This document shows positions 39,781-49,794 of a stretch of 64,000 bases of DNA, piece by piece. Under the pieces are notes generated by a model that saw nothing but the letters and a program-made list of their open reading frames with translations, made no database searches and was not told where the DNA came from. Each line of letters begins with the position of its first letter. Position 1 is the first letter of the stretch. Origin of the DNA: Clostridiales bacterium (GTDB lineage Bacteria; Bacillota; Clostridia; Lachnospirales; Lachnospiraceae); NCBI GenBank assembly GCA_012839295.1, contig DUNO01000008.1, positions 1-64,000 on the forward strand, given 5' to 3'. Position numbers and translations under genes: made by a program.

Positions 39781-40897
39781 TTATGATATGGAACTTTGTG
39801 CATTCCATTTTAAATATGCGTTAATAAAGGGATCCAGATTTCCGTCCAACACACTAATTGCGTTACCCACTTCTTCATTCGTACGGTGATCCTTCACTAA
39901 CGTATAAGGCTGCATTACATAGGACCTGATTTGGTTCCCCCATGCAATGTCCTTTACTTCACCACGGATTCCTGATATTTTCTCCATATTCTCTTGCTGC
40001 TTCAGCAAATAAAGCTTTGCCTTAAGCATTTTCATTGCCTTATCCTTGTTCTGCAATTGGGAGCGCTCATTTTGGCACTGTACCACAATATTGGTTGGAA
40101 TATGGGTGATCCGCACCGCTGAAGAGGTCTTATTTACATGCTGTCCTCCCGCACCGCTGGAACGGTACGTATCAATTCGGAGCTCCTCCTCGTTAACCTC
40201 AATATCAATATCATCCTCAATATCCGGCATAACGTCACAGGACACAAAGGAGGTTTGCCGTTTCCCTGCTGCATTAAAGGGTGAGATGCGCACAAGACGA
40301 TGCACCCCGCGCTCCGACTTTAAATACCCGTAGGCATTTTCACCGTTTATCTGCAGGGTTACCGATTTAAAGCCTGCCTCATCACCGTCCAGGAAATCTA
40401 TCATTTCCGTAGTAAAGCCCTTTTTATCGGCCCAGCGCTGGTACATCCGGCATAACATGCTTGCCCAGTCACAGCTCTCCGTTCCGCCGGCTCCGGCATG
40501 AAGGGTCAATATTGCATTATATTTGTCATATTCCCCGGACAGCAGCGTCCGCAGCTTCAGGTTGTCAAGGTCACTGATAAAAATATTTAAGGCCTCTTCA
40601 ATCTCCGGAATTAAGCTGTCATCGTTTTCTTCATAGCCCATCTGGATCAGGGTCTGAACATCCTCATAATCCCTCTGAAGATGCTCATATTCTCCAATCA
40701 CATCCTTCAGGTTCTTCAGCTCCTTCATAAACACCTGGGCTCTGTCAGCATCATCCCAAAAGCCATGTTCTTCCATGGTCTGTTCAATCTCTGTCACGCG
40801 ATCTTTCTTTTTCGCGAGGTCAAAGTGAATCCCCCACTTCAATTAATGGTTTTTCATAAAGGCTGAGCGTATATTTAAACTGATCCAATTCTACCAC
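39781..40897 (-). CDS. prfB: Peptide chain release factor 2, programmed +1 frameshift
   Basis: The short first frame starts at GTG 40897 (site GAGGTG) and reads VVELDQFKYTLSLYEKPLIE to GDSL, then meets TGA at 40820-40822. The CTT-TGA-C context with GGGGG five bases upstream is the classic RF2 autoregulatory +1 site. The main frame continues with DLAKKKDRVTEIEQTMEEHG. GAGGQHVNKTSSAVRITHIP is the GGQ loop and RISPFNAAGKRQTSF includes the SPF tripeptide that reads UGA and UAA. Function is certain. Confidence 0.95.
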
Positions 40898-40973
40898 TAA
40901 ATCACCTCTTTTTTGTATTATATATTACAGTTTATAATAATTCAATTGTTTTTGTATAAAAATTCATCAAGTA

Positions 40974-43547
40974 TTATGCATTTCTGCCGCAACAGTGTTT
41001 ATATTTCCTTCCGCTGCCGCAAGGACATGGATCATTTGGCTGGATCTTCTTTCCTGCCCTCTTTACAGGAGCATTGGCAAGGGTTTCATCCTTGTTTGTA
41101 CCGGTTACTTTTGCTACCTGCTCCCTTTCTACCTTCTGCTCAATCCTTACATGCATCAGAGCCTTGACCGTATCCTCACGGATGGCACTGATCATGGAGT
41201 CAAACATATCAAAGCCCTGGAACTTGTATTCCACAACAGGCTGGCGCTGGCCATAGGCCATTAAACCAATGCCCTGGCGCAATTGATCCATATCGTCAAT
41301 ATGATCCATCCATTTGCGGTCAATCACCTTCAGCAGGATGACGCGCTCTATCTCCCTGATCTGTTCAATCTCAGGGAATTCCAGTTCCTTTTCTTCATAT
41401 AGCTTTACCGCATCCTCTTTCAGCAGTTGGATCAGGTCATTCTTCTTCATGCCGCGGAGCTGCTCCGGTGTAAATTCTACCTTTGGCAGGGGGATAATCG
41501 GAAGCAGCAGCTCTCCAAGCTCTCCAAAATTCCAATCCTGGGGGCTTTGGTCTTCACTGATACAGGTATTGACACAGTCCTCCACTATTTCTGTAATCAT
41601 GCGGTAGATGGTATCGCGCATGCTTTCGCCATCCAGAACCTTTCTTCTTTCCGCGTAAATAATCTCTCTTTGCTCATTATTTACCTGGTCATATTCCAGC
41701 AGGTTCTTTCTAATACCATAGTTATTGCTTTCTATTTTCTTCTGGGCTCTCTCGATTGCCGTGGTCAGCATCTTATGCTCGATCTGTTCACCCTCCGGTA
41801 AACCAAGGGAGTTGAACATCACCATTAACCGTTCGGAACCGAAAAGTCTCATCAGGTCGTCTTCCAGGGAAATAAAGAACCGGGATTCACCAGGATCTCC
41901 CTGCCTGCCGGCACGTCCGCGCAGCTGGTTATCAATACGCCTTGCCTCGTGCCGTTCCGTACCGATAATCTTTAGCCCGCCGACTTCCTTTACCCCTTCA
42001 CCAAGCTTAATATCGGTACCACGTCCTGCCATATTTGTAGCAATTGTTACCGCACCGAACTGGCCGGCATCAGCAACAATTTCCGCTTCCAGCTCATGGA
42101 ACTTGGCGTTCAATACCTTATGCGGTATATTGTGCTTCTTTAAGATATCGCTGATTTCCTCGGATGATTCAATTGTAATGGTACCGACCAGCACCGGTTG
42201 TCCCTTTTTATGGGATTCGATAATTTCCTTTATAATAGCAGCCAGCTTTTCTTTTCTTGTCTTATATACTGAATCCTGGTGGTCAATACGGGCTACGGGG
42301 AGATTTGTGGGAACCTCAATTACGTCCATTCCATAAATTTCCCTGAACTCCTTCTCTTCCGTCAGGGCGGTACCTGTCATACCGGACTTTTTCTTATACT
42401 TATTAAAGAAGTTCTGGAAGGTGATGGTCGCCAGGGTTTTACTCTCCCTTTTTACCTTTACGTTTTCCTTTGCTTCAATGGCCTGATGCAGGCCGTCACT
42501 GTAACGTCTGCCCGGCATAATACGGCCTGTAAATTCGTCTACGATTAAAACCTCATCGTCCTTTACCACATAGTCCTTATCCCTAAACATTAAGTTATGT
42601 GCGCGGAGGGCAAGGATGATGTTATGCTGGATCTCAAGATTCTCAGGATCGGCAAGGTTCTCCAGGTTAAAGAATTTCTCAACCTTCTTCACGCCTTCCT
42701 CTGTAAGATGGACATTCTTTTCCTTCTCATTTACGATAAAGTCGCCGGTCTCCTGGATATCTTCCTTCATCAGGGCAGCCATCTTTGTTAATTCCGCACT
42801 GGCTTCACCCTTCTTTAGCTGTCTTGCTATGATATCACATACCCGGTACAGGTCTGTTGATTTGCCGCTCTGTCCAGAGATGATCAACGGGGTTCTGGCC
42901 TCATCAATTAAGATGGAGTCAACCTCGTCGATAATTGCATATTGAAGATCCCTCTGCACTAACTGCTCTTTATAGATAACCATGTTGTCCCTTAGATAGT
43001 CAAATCCCAATTCATTATTCGTAGCGTAGGTAATGTCACAGGCATATGCTTCCCTTCTCTCATCCTTCTCCAGGCTGTTTAAAATGACGCCAACGGACAG
43101 GCCTAAGAATTCATGGATTTTTCCCATCCATTCAGCATCACGCTTAGCCAGGTAGTCGTTTACCGTCACGACATGTACACCCTTGCCCTCCAATGCATTT
43201 AAATAGGATGGCAGGGTTGCTACTAAGGTCTTTCCTTCACCGGTACGCATCTCCGTGATACGTCCCTGATGGAGTATAATACCACCAATTAACTGGACAC
43301 GGTAATGCCTTAATCCAATTACCCTTTTGGCAGCTTCGCGCACGGTTGCATAGGCTTCCACCAACAGGTCGTCCACGGTTTCTCCATTTTTTAGCCTATT
43401 TTTAAATTCTGTCGTTTTTGCTTTTAATTCCTCATCCGACAATTTTATATATTCTGGTTCTAATGCCTCAATTTTATCTACAATCGGTAAAATTCGTCTT
43501 ACTTCGCGTTCACTATGAGTTCCAAAAATCTTTTCGACTAAGCTCAT
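40974..43547 (-). CDS. secA: Preprotein translocase ATPase SecA
   Basis: Walker A is in [20 protein letters not shown] and the DEAD region in [20 protein letters not shown]. The preprotein cross-linking and helical-wing regions follow, and the C-terminus carries the zinc motif [20 protein letters not shown] that binds SecB or the ribosome. The length (857) is typical. It drives protein export through SecYEG. A good ribosome site (AGGAGTGAACAAAAC) precedes ATG. Confidence 0.96.
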   Translation of the reverse strand: MSLVEKIFGTHSEREVRRILPIVDKIEALEPEYIKLSDEELKAKTTEFKNRLKNGETVDDLLVEAYATVREAAKRVIGLRHYRVQLIGGIILHQGRITEMRTGEGKTLVATLPSYLNALEGKGVHVVTVNDYLAKRDAEWMGKIHEFLGLSVGVILNSLEKDERREAYACDITYATNNELGFDYLRDNMVIYKEQLVQRDLQYAIIDEVDSILIDEARTPLIISGQSGKSTDLYRVCDIIARQLKKGEASAELTKMAALMKEDIQETGDFIVNEKEKNVHLTEEGVKKVEKFFNLENLADPENLEIQHNIILALRAHNLMFRDKDYVVKDDEVLIVDEFTGRIMPGRRYSDGLHQAIEAKENVKVKRESKTLATITFQNFFNKYKKKSGMTGTALTEEKEFREIYGMDVIEVPTNLPVARIDHQDSVYKTRKEKLAAIIKEIIESHKKGQPVLVGTITIESSEEISDILKKHNIPHKVLNAKFHELEAEIVADAGQFGAVTIATNMAGRGTDIKLGEGVKEVGGLKIIGTERHEARRIDNQLRGRAGRQGDPGESRFFISLEDDLMRLFGSERLMVMFNSLGLPEGEQIEHKMLTTAIERAQKKIESNNYGIRKNLLEYDQVNNEQREIIYAERRKVLDGESMRDTIYRMITEIVEDCVNTCISEDQSPQDWNFGELGELLLPIIPLPKVEFTPEQLRGMKKNDLIQLLKEDAVKLYEEKELEFPEIEQIREIERVILLKVIDRKWMDHIDDMDQLRQGIGLMAYGQRQPVVEYKFQGFDMFDSMISAIREDTVKALMHVRIEQKVEREQVAKVTGTNKDETLANAPVKRAGKKIQPNDPCPCGSGRKYKHCCGRNA

Positions 43548-43802
43548 GTTTTGTTCACTCCTGTACTGCTACATATTTGATTCAGAATTGTTCAACTGTT
43601 ATTGTAACATTCTACTTCCTACTATTCAACTTAATTTTCTATAAACTAAGTCACATCACAACCCCCATCATATCATATGTTTCCGCATCGGTAAAGAAAA
43701 ACGTACATGAACGTTTTTCCAGTCAGGCCAGGGCAGCCATGGATCAGCTGGCAGCTTTACCTGTCCCGGATGAACTCTCCACCGCTATGGCAGCCCGGCG
43801 AA

Positions 43803-43835
43803 AAGGGTGCCTCCCGTATCCACGGGTGCACCCTT
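43803..43835 (-). terminator. Intrinsic terminator after hpf
   Basis: On the minus strand AAGGGTGC and GCACCCTT pair, with CCCG/CGGG extending the stem, followed by TTCG. A shorter AT-rich palindrome (AAAAACGT/ACGTTTTT) lies at 43697-43718. The rest of 43548-43883 is the secA upstream region; nothing else was seen. Confidence 0.6.
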
Positions 43836-43883
43836 AGTAATAGCAATTATTCCATTAAACCCTTATCCTATAAAACTTCAATC

Positions 43884-44411
43884 CTAGTACTCCGGCTCAA
43901 TCAAGCCGTAGGTACTTCCTTTTCTCTTATAAACTACATTGACTTCATCCGTCTGTGCATTGCGGAATACATAAAAGCTATGTCCCAGCAGCTCCATCTG
44001 TATGCAGGCTTCTTCTGCATCCATGGGCTTAATTGCAAAACGCTTGGTTTTTACAATTTTGACAGTATCATCCTCATAATAATCATCCTCCATAAAGGTC
44101 TGGTTGAAATTAGAGGAGGCCTGCTTATGGTCAATTAATTTGTTTTTGTATTTTCTGAGTTGACGTTCGATAATCTCTTCCACCAAATCGATTGATACAT
44201 ACATATCGTTACTTACCTGCTCAGCTCTTATAATATTCCCTTTAACTGGTATTGTTACCTCAATTTTCTGTCTCTCTTTTTCCACGCTGAGTGTTACATG
44301 AATTTCAGTGTCAGGAGTAAAGTATCTCTCAAGTTTACCGATCTTTTCATATACAGCCGTCTTCAAGCCTTCTGTTACATCAATATTCTTACCGCTGATA
44401 ATATAACGCAT
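43884..44411 (-). CDS. hpf: Ribosome hibernation-promoting factor, long form
   Basis: The N-terminal RaiA domain (IISGKNIDVTEGLKTAVYEK) and a C-terminal dimerisation domain (IVKTKRFAIKPMDAEEACIQ, then LLGHSFYVFRNAQTDEVNVV) are both present, so it is the long form that makes 100S ribosomes in Firmicutes. A tandem repeat lies just upstream. Confidence 0.93.
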   Translation of the reverse strand: MRYIISGKNIDVTEGLKTAVYEKIGKLERYFTPDTEIHVTLSVEKERQKIEVTIPVKGNIIRAEQVSNDMYVSIDLVEEIIERQLRKYKNKLIDHKQASSNFNQTFMEDDYYEDDTVKIVKTKRFAIKPMDAEEACIQMELLGHSFYVFRNAQTDEVNVVYKRKGSTYGLIEPEY

Positions 44412-44461
44412 AATGCCCCAACTCCTTTTTGACTTTCTTGTTAGCAGGAATACTTCCTATG

Positions 44462-44528
44462 CTAGCATTAATGTTTCCAGTGCTGGCATTTGCCAGCATT
44501 AATGTTTCTAATACTAACATTTGCTAGC
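44462..44528. repeat. Two 31-bp tandem repeats upstream of hpf
   Basis: Units at 44462-44492 and 44493-44523 share AGCATTAATGTTTC and CATTTG, with a third CTAGC at 44524. A perfect hairpin (TGCTGGC-ATTT-GCCAGCA) sits at the junction, and GCTAGCA/TGCTAGC bound the block. It lies 50-117 bases before hpf, in its promoter or leader. Confidence 0.75.
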
Positions 44529-44847
44529 TTCATTATAGCATAAGCCATAAGAAGTGACAAGCTACTTTGTTTTAATTTGACAGCTGGGCAGTGATTCCTG
44601 CGGTTAACTCATATTTTTCTGCATCAATATGCACCTAATTCCTCTATTTTCAATATATTCCAGATTATTATGTTATTGGGGTATAGTTTTTTCTTAATTC
44701 CGATACTCATTTTTATATTTTCCGACAATAGGGAAGTCAAGCAGAAAAATCAAAGTTTTTGTCCCGGCCAATCGATTTATCATAAGTTACAAAACGCACT
44801 TTCGCAATTGACACAGATTTTAACGTCCGACACAAGTAGTGGGTTAC

Positions 44848-45167
44848 TGTGGATAATGTGGATAAAGTCGTGTATAACTTCATTTTATATAAATATCAGG
44901 CCTCTTCCCTGTGGATAACTTTTTGATAACTCCTGACAGAGGGACCCCTTCCCTCCGTTCTTTTCTTTTTTTTCCAGGGTTTTTGTGCAAATTGTACATG
45001 CCTCTTTTTGTCAATAGGTCTTTATGATATTTTTTTCAAAAGGAAAAATGCATGAAAATTAACTCAAATCCATTCAATTTATCTTTTATTACTGTATTTA
45101 TCATAATATTTAGACTTCATGTCCAATAGCTCAAAAACACATTTCCTCAATTTTCAAGTTATCCACA
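44848..45167. other. Cluster of four perfect DnaA boxes
   Basis: TTATCCACA or its complement TGTGGATAA occurs at 44848-44856, 44857-44865 (head to tail), 44910-44918 and 45159-45167, plus a near match at 44870. The region is AT-rich and has no gene between hpf and the PilZ gene. It could be a DnaA titration or regulatory site. dnaA itself is not in the window. Confidence 0.7.
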
Positions 45168-45205
45168 GGCCGTTAATTATTTCAAAAGAGATAAACCGAC
45201 AATCA

Positions 45206-45248
45206 AAAAGCTGCCAAAACCGGTACTGGACCGGCCTTGGCAGCTTTT
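45206..45248 (-). terminator. Terminator after the PilZ gene
   Basis: AAAAGCTGCC and GGCAGCTTTT pair, with an inner CCGGT/ACCGG stem. A and T runs at both ends make it possibly bidirectional. It lies six bases after the stop of the PilZ gene. Confidence 0.85.
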
Positions 45249-45254
45249 CATAAT

Positions 45255-45674
45255 CTATTGCTTATTATCATGCTTTGCTGTATTTTCCCCTGTTGTATGT
45301 TCCCCTGCTTCACTTTCTTTTAATTTAATCTCGTAATGATCTATTTTATCCGCCAGAAAAGGTGCCAGCCCAACAAATGTGGCTCCGTATATCTTTCTGT
45401 CATTCTCGGAAATATGGGCACGGACAATTTGTATCACGGCATGAAAAAACTCCCCGTCACCAAGATTGATTCTAGTCCTGAAATAATAGCCTAAGGGTAA
45501 GCTGGCTTCGCTCAGAAATCCGATACCCGTTTTAGATATGTCAAATACTTCGACATCTGCATTCAAATCCCTTATTACAACATAGTCCTGCTTAAAAACT
45601 TCGTCAACCTCTAAATGGAGGTCAATGGGAAGTCTTTTATATTTTCTACGTTCCATTGAAGCTTCGCCCTGCAT
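45255..45674 (-). CDS. PilZ-domain protein (c-di-GMP receptor candidate)
   Basis: The PilZ motifs are visible: RRKYKRLPIDLHLEV (RxxxR) and VFDISKTGIGFLSE (DxSxxG). These bind cyclic di-GMP. The protein is a single PilZ domain with an acidic tail. AAGGGGG precedes ATG. It may control motility or exopolysaccharide, in keeping with flagellar genes nearby, but no partner is evident. Confidence 0.85.
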   Translation of the reverse strand: MQGEASMERRKYKRLPIDLHLEVDEVFKQDYVVIRDLNADVEVFDISKTGIGFLSEASLPLGYYFRTRINLGDGEFFHAVIQIVRAHISENDRKIYGATFVGLAPFLADKIDHYEIKLKESEAGEHTTGENTAKHDNKQ

Positions 45675-45987
45675 GGGATCCCCCTTTTCTTTTCAAAGAA
45701 AGAGTCTTTTCTTTCTTCTCCCCACCGTTATTGTGTTAGTCAGGTATATTTTAACATAAATTGAATCAACTTCCAACCTAATATTTTTTGGCCCTTGCTA
45801 CCGCTTATATCAATTGGACATTCCTCCTGTATAGCTCTTAGCAGATATATTTAATCGGTACTCCGGCATTTGTCCACAGAGCAAACAAAAGGAGCAGAGT
45901 ATTTAAAATACCCTGCCCAATTTAGGATTTCCGGAGCATCAGCCCAGCTAAATGGCACTGGTTTCGAAGCATGCTCCTATTTCATTA

Positions 45988-47310
45988 TTAATTTATGACT
46001 CTTCTGACACAGTATATATTACGGTACTTATATTGTGAGGTGATGATACCCTGGCGGGAATTTGCCGCATGGACAATCATTCCGTTACCTATGTACATTG
46101 CAACATGGTTAACTGTACCGCTGCTGTTTGCATAGAATACCAGGTCTCCAGGTAATATGTCACTTTCACTTACCTTCTTTCCGGCAGATGCTGCCTGGCT
46201 CCTGGAATCTCTTGGAATGCTATAGCCGAAGTCCCTGTAAACCGATTGTACAAAGCCTGAGCAATCCGTCCCTTTAGTTAAGCTTGTACCACCATATACA
46301 TAACGGTTACCAACGAACTTCAGTGCATATTTTACTACCTTACTCCTTGATTCTGAGGATGAGCCTGAGGATGAGGAATCATCCGATGAGCTACTGGAGG
46401 AGCTGTCTGAAGAACTACTGGAGGAGCTGTCCGAGCTGCTGGAGGAATTATTATTGGTTTCCCTCGCTGCCTCTTCAGCTGCTTTTTGTGCCTTTCTTTC
46501 TGCTGCCTTCCTCTCGGCTTCCTTCCGTTCTGCTTCTTCCTGGGCAAGCTCCAGCTTTCTTTGGGCTTCCGCCGCTTCAGCCTCTGCCTGCAGCTTCAGG
46601 ATTCTATTCTCTTCTTCGACTGATATCGCATATTTGAAATCAACCGAAATATTTATTAATTCCTTGCCATCTACTACCTTTTTAACAAAACCGGTAAAAT
46701 CAGAACCGGTATCTTCATCCGTACCAAGGAGAATCTCAACCCATTCATCCTCCTCGTTAATTACAATATATTTTTCACCGATGGGAATCAGTGTCAAAAT
46801 AGATGATTCAGTACTTGGTTTTTCGCGGACCCTTAAGGTCTGGGTATTGACCGTTGCCCACTTGGTAGCATATTTATCAACCATTGATTCTGCGTCATCA
46901 CCGATCGCCAGAAAATCCATTGCAATGTAACCCTCTACATCGCCGGATTTAATTTTCACCCAACCTCCTTCTAAGGTATCCAGAATATCTGCTGCACATC
47001 CGCGGTAGAGCTTCCCGACTACTTCACTTTCTGTGGAAGGCTCCTTCCTTACATTAACATAATTATCGGCAATCGATACGCCAAGATTGGCGTAGGGTGA
47101 TTCAATCTTCTGACTTAATATTTCAATGGATGCACTATACGCGCTCTCTAGTTCTTCAATCGATGCATTTTGTAAAATTGCTGCTATTCCTGCCACGCCC
47201 TGCTCGGCATATGCCGTCTCTTCTGCATGGGCTTTGCTTGTCGGAATCATAATACACGCCACGGCTGACGCTATGTATACTACAGTTTTAATAGCCTTGC
47301 TTCCTCTCAC
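45988..47310 (-). CDS. SH3/NlpC-P60 peptidoglycan hydrolase
   Basis: A signal peptide (cleavage after SKAHA) is followed by two bacterial SH3 domains (NYVNVRKEPSTESEVVGKLY and TQTLRVREKPSTESSILTLI). Next come a charged coiled coil (about 240-295), a serine-rich linker of about 40 residues and a C-terminal NlpC/P60 domain. The catalytic cysteine is in GTDCSGFVQSVYRDFG and the histidine in TVNHVAMYIGNGM. It cleaves peptide stems of the wall. The start is GTG 47310, seven bases after GGGAGG. Confidence 0.9.
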   Translation of the reverse strand: MRGSKAIKTVVYIASAVACIMIPTSKAHAEETAYAEQGVAGIAAILQNASIEELESAYSASIEILSQKIESPYANLGVSIADNYVNVRKEPSTESEVVGKLYRGCAADILDTLEGGWVKIKSGDVEGYIAMDFLAIGDDAESMVDKYATKWATVNTQTLRVREKPSTESSILTLIPIGEKYIVINEEDEWVEILLGTDEDTGSDFTGFVKKVVDGKELINISVDFKYAISVEEENRILKLQAEAEAAEAQRKLELAQEEAERKEAERKAAERKAQKAAEEAARETNNNSSSSSDSSSSSSSDSSSSSSSDDSSSSGSSSESRSKVVKYALKFVGNRYVYGGTSLTKGTDCSGFVQSVYRDFGYSIPRDSRSQAASAGKKVSESDILPGDLVFYANSSGTVNHVAMYIGNGMIVHAANSRQGIITSQYKYRNIYCVRRVIN

Positions 47311-47508
47311 GTACCTACCTCCCAAGTATCATACGTACTCTAATTACACATTGTCCCATGAACCAATAAATTGTTACAAAATTATTACATTCATCGAGGT
47401 AATTATAATATATATGACACATTATGTCAATGAGATTTAGACTAAAACTGTAGAATTATTTGGTTTTTATTTTCGACATAAACTCCGATTCCTCGGGTTT
47501 CTTATAGT

Positions 47509-48426
47509 TTAAAACTGGTTTAAATACTTTTCTACCGCTGTAATGGCATTGGCACCGTCAGCAGCTGCCGTAATAATTTGTCTAAGATCCTTGGTTCTGA
47601 TATCTCCGGCCGCATAAATGCCTGGGACATTCGTCTCACAATTTTCGCCAGCAATAATGTATCCGGCTCCATCAGTCTCCACAACCTTCTTATATACCTC
47701 AGAATTCGGCAGGTAGCCCACTGCGATAAAGACACCTGCCACGTCGTAGCTGGTCTGTTCCTCCGTCTTAATATTCTTTACCTCAATGGATTCCACCTTA
47801 TCCCCGCCATTTATTTTACGGACAACGCTGTCCCAGAGTACTGTTACATTGGGCAGCTCCAGAAGCCTTGTGGCCAGATGCCTGGAAGCGCGGAACTGAT
47901 CCCTCCGGTGGATGACATAGACCTGCTCACAAATTCTTGCAAGGAAAATGGCATCCTCCAACGCAACATCCCCGCCGCCGATTACCGCCACCTTCTTGTT
48001 TTTAAAGAAGGCTCCATCACAGGTTGCACAGTAGGATACCCCCATACCGGCCAGCTCCACCTCTCCCGGCACATCCAAATGCCTGGGGGTTCCGCCGGTG
48101 GCAATGATCACGCTCTTCGCCTCATAGCTCGTTCCATTGTCCAGGGTAACGATCTTGAGGTTTTTGTCCAAAGAAAAATCGGATACCTCGCCGTCTACGA
48201 AGGTTGCCCCCAGCTTATCCGCATGCTCACGGAATTTAACGCTTAACTCAAATCCGCCAATCCCCGGGATTCCCGGATAATTATCCACTTCATAGGTATT
48301 AATGACCTGGCCTCCGCTTAAACCGGCTTTCTCTATTACCAGTACGCTAAGCTCAGCCCTCTTTGCATAAATTGCGGCAGATAAACCTGCCGGCCCCGAA
48401 CCAATGATAATAACATCATAAACCAT
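47509..48426 (-). CDS. trxB: Thioredoxin reductase
   Basis: The FAD motif is IGSGPAGLSAAIYAKRAELS, the redox-active pair is in SYCATCDGAFFKNKKV and the NADPH motif is VIGGGDVALEDAIFL. The end GIYAAGDIRTKDLRQIITAA is typical. The length (305) is normal. It reduces thioredoxin with NADPH. AGGAGG precedes ATG; it appears monocistronic. Confidence 0.95.
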   Translation of the reverse strand: MVYDVIIIGSGPAGLSAAIYAKRAELSVLVIEKAGLSGGQVINTYEVDNYPGIPGIGGFELSVKFREHADKLGATFVDGEVSDFSLDKNLKIVTLDNGTSYEAKSVIIATGGTPRHLDVPGEVELAGMGVSYCATCDGAFFKNKKVAVIGGGDVALEDAIFLARICEQVYVIHRRDQFRASRHLATRLLELPNVTVLWDSVVRKINGGDKVESIEVKNIKTEEQTSYDVAGVFIAVGYLPNSEVYKKVVETDGAGYIIAGENCETNVPGIYAAGDIRTKDLRQIITAAADGANAITAVEKYLNQF

Positions 48427-48585
48427 ACTTTATTCCTCCTTTGATTAAAAATTAATTGTCTATTATAAAAGCTGCATAAATACACCCTGTATTACAAAAG
48501 CTTGATTGATTTCTATAAAATTCGTGGTATAATTTATCCATAGCTATAACTAATATTAATTATAGCTGATTGACACCAAATTATT

Positions 48586-48713
48586 CACTAACGATCATTT
48601 GGCCGCTAGGTCACGGGGTGTCGGAGGTGAAATATTCTGTATTTCACACTAACGAACATTTGGCCGTCAGGTCACGGAGTGTCGGAGGTGAAATGATCTT
48701 CATTTCACACTAT
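48586..48713. repeat. 61-bp-type intergenic repeat, two tandem units
   Basis: Two units, starting at 48586 and 48647 (period 61). Each has CACTAACGA, CATTTGGCC, GGTCACGG, GTGTCGGAGGTGAAAT and a terminal GTGAAAT/ATTTCAC hairpin. They lie directly before yjfB on the plus strand and upstream of trxB on the minus strand. Confidence 0.85.
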
Positions 48714-48736
48714 CCTGTGTGAGAAAGGAGCAGCCT

Positions 48737-48919
48737 ATGCAAATCGCATCTTTACCCGTATCGACTACAGCGTACCAACAGGCCAGCAGCCCTGCCATCG
48801 GTATGGCGGTGTTATCCAAAGCGCTGGATTCTGCCATGGTTTCCGGACAAAACATGATAAAAATGATGGAACAGTCTGTTAACCCTGACCTAGGCACTAA
48901 TATAGACATAAGGATCTGA
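48737..48919 (+). CDS. yjfB: YjfB-like putative motility protein (60 aa)
   Basis: A small protein (MQIASLPVSTTAYQQASSPA, then IGMAVLSKALDSAMVSGQNM) matching the YjfB putative motility family. The ATG at 48737 has an AAAGGAG site; the frame start 18 bases earlier contains that site. In Bacillus its homologue belongs to the sigma-D motility regulon. Exact role unknown. Confidence 0.75.
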   Translation: MQIASLPVSTTAYQQASSPAIGMAVLSKALDSAMVSGQNMIKMMEQSVNPDLGTNIDIRI

Positions 48920-48944
48920 ACCATACCCTATTATGATAGGATTT

Positions 48945-48984
48945 AAAAATATGACAATGATTATATAATCATTGTCATATTTTT
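48945..48984. terminator. Bidirectional terminator
   Basis: A 40-base perfect palindrome built on ATATGACAATGATTA with A and T runs at its ends. It serves yjfB (plus) and the convergent methyltransferase gene (minus). Confidence 0.85.
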
Positions 48985-49002
48985 CTACTGTATAGAATGC
49001 TT

Positions 49003-49596
49003 TTATTCTTCCATCCCAAGCTTTCTTATCAGTGCATAAATCCAGGTCTTATCGCTGTCCGGCCTTGAATCCTCGCATTTCTGCAGCTCAAGCAATTCAA
49101 GGTTCTCATGCTTTAGGATTAATTCCTTTAAAGCCCTCGTCCTGTAATCTGTATAATATCGTCCGTCCCGCTCACCCTCAAAATCACCATACCTGAAGGA
49201 CATGAACAAAACGCCGTTAATTTTCAAGCTGTCAATCACTTTATTAAATATATCATCTATCCTGCTGCTTGGTACATGCAATAAGGATGCACAAGCCCAT
49301 ATTCCGTCAAAAACCTCTTTAAAGTCAATCTCATCGAACGACAGCTGCAATACATCCTGTCCAATATGTATGCTGGCCAGCTCGCACATTTCCTCGGATG
49401 CATCCATTGCAGTTACATCAAAGCCATGGGAAATAAAATACGCGCTGTCCCGTCCTGAGCCGCATCCAAGATCCAGGATGCTTCCACCTTCGGGTAACAG
49501 GCTGGAGAATTTATCCCAGCTGTCCTGCATATCAATGTCCACAGTTTCTTCAAAATAATCTGCTGCGTTCTGATTATAATACTCTATCGAGTCCAA
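49003..49596 (-). CDS. Class I SAM-dependent methyltransferase
   Basis: Motif I is ILDLGCGSGRDSAYF and the acidic post-motif is VTAMDASEEMCELA, as in the methyltransferase 11/25 group. The N-terminus (YYNQNAADYFEETVDIDM) resembles Tam/UbiE-like small-molecule methyltransferases. The substrate is unknown. GGGAGGGATAATTAA precedes the start region. Confidence 0.85.
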   Translation of the reverse strand: MDSIEYYNQNAADYFEETVDIDMQDSWDKFSSLLPEGGSILDLGCGSGRDSAYFISHGFDVTAMDASEEMCELASIHIGQDVLQLSFDEIDFKEVFDGIWACASLLHVPSSRIDDIFNKVIDSLKINGVLFMSFRYGDFEGERDGRYYTDYRTRALKELILKHENLELLELQKCEDSRPDSDKTWIYALIRKLGMEE

Positions 49597-49794
49597 TTAA
49601 TTATCCCTCCCTAATCCACCTTAAGGCGGATTGTATTAAACAAAGCTATTATAACAAATCTGCCGGAATAATTCCAGCATTTTTGTAAAATGTCTTGTAA
49701 CACGAAAAAAGGCTGTTAAAATTCTGGCAAAAATGTTATACTTTTCTATGGTATTCGTTAGACATTATAAATTATTTTTAGGAAAGGCATTAAT

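Noticed and set aside
44670-44918. An 82-codon plus-strand frame in the hpf/PilZ gap
   Set aside because: It contains three of the DnaA boxes, has no ribosome site and shows no recognisable protein pattern after a short hydrophobic start.
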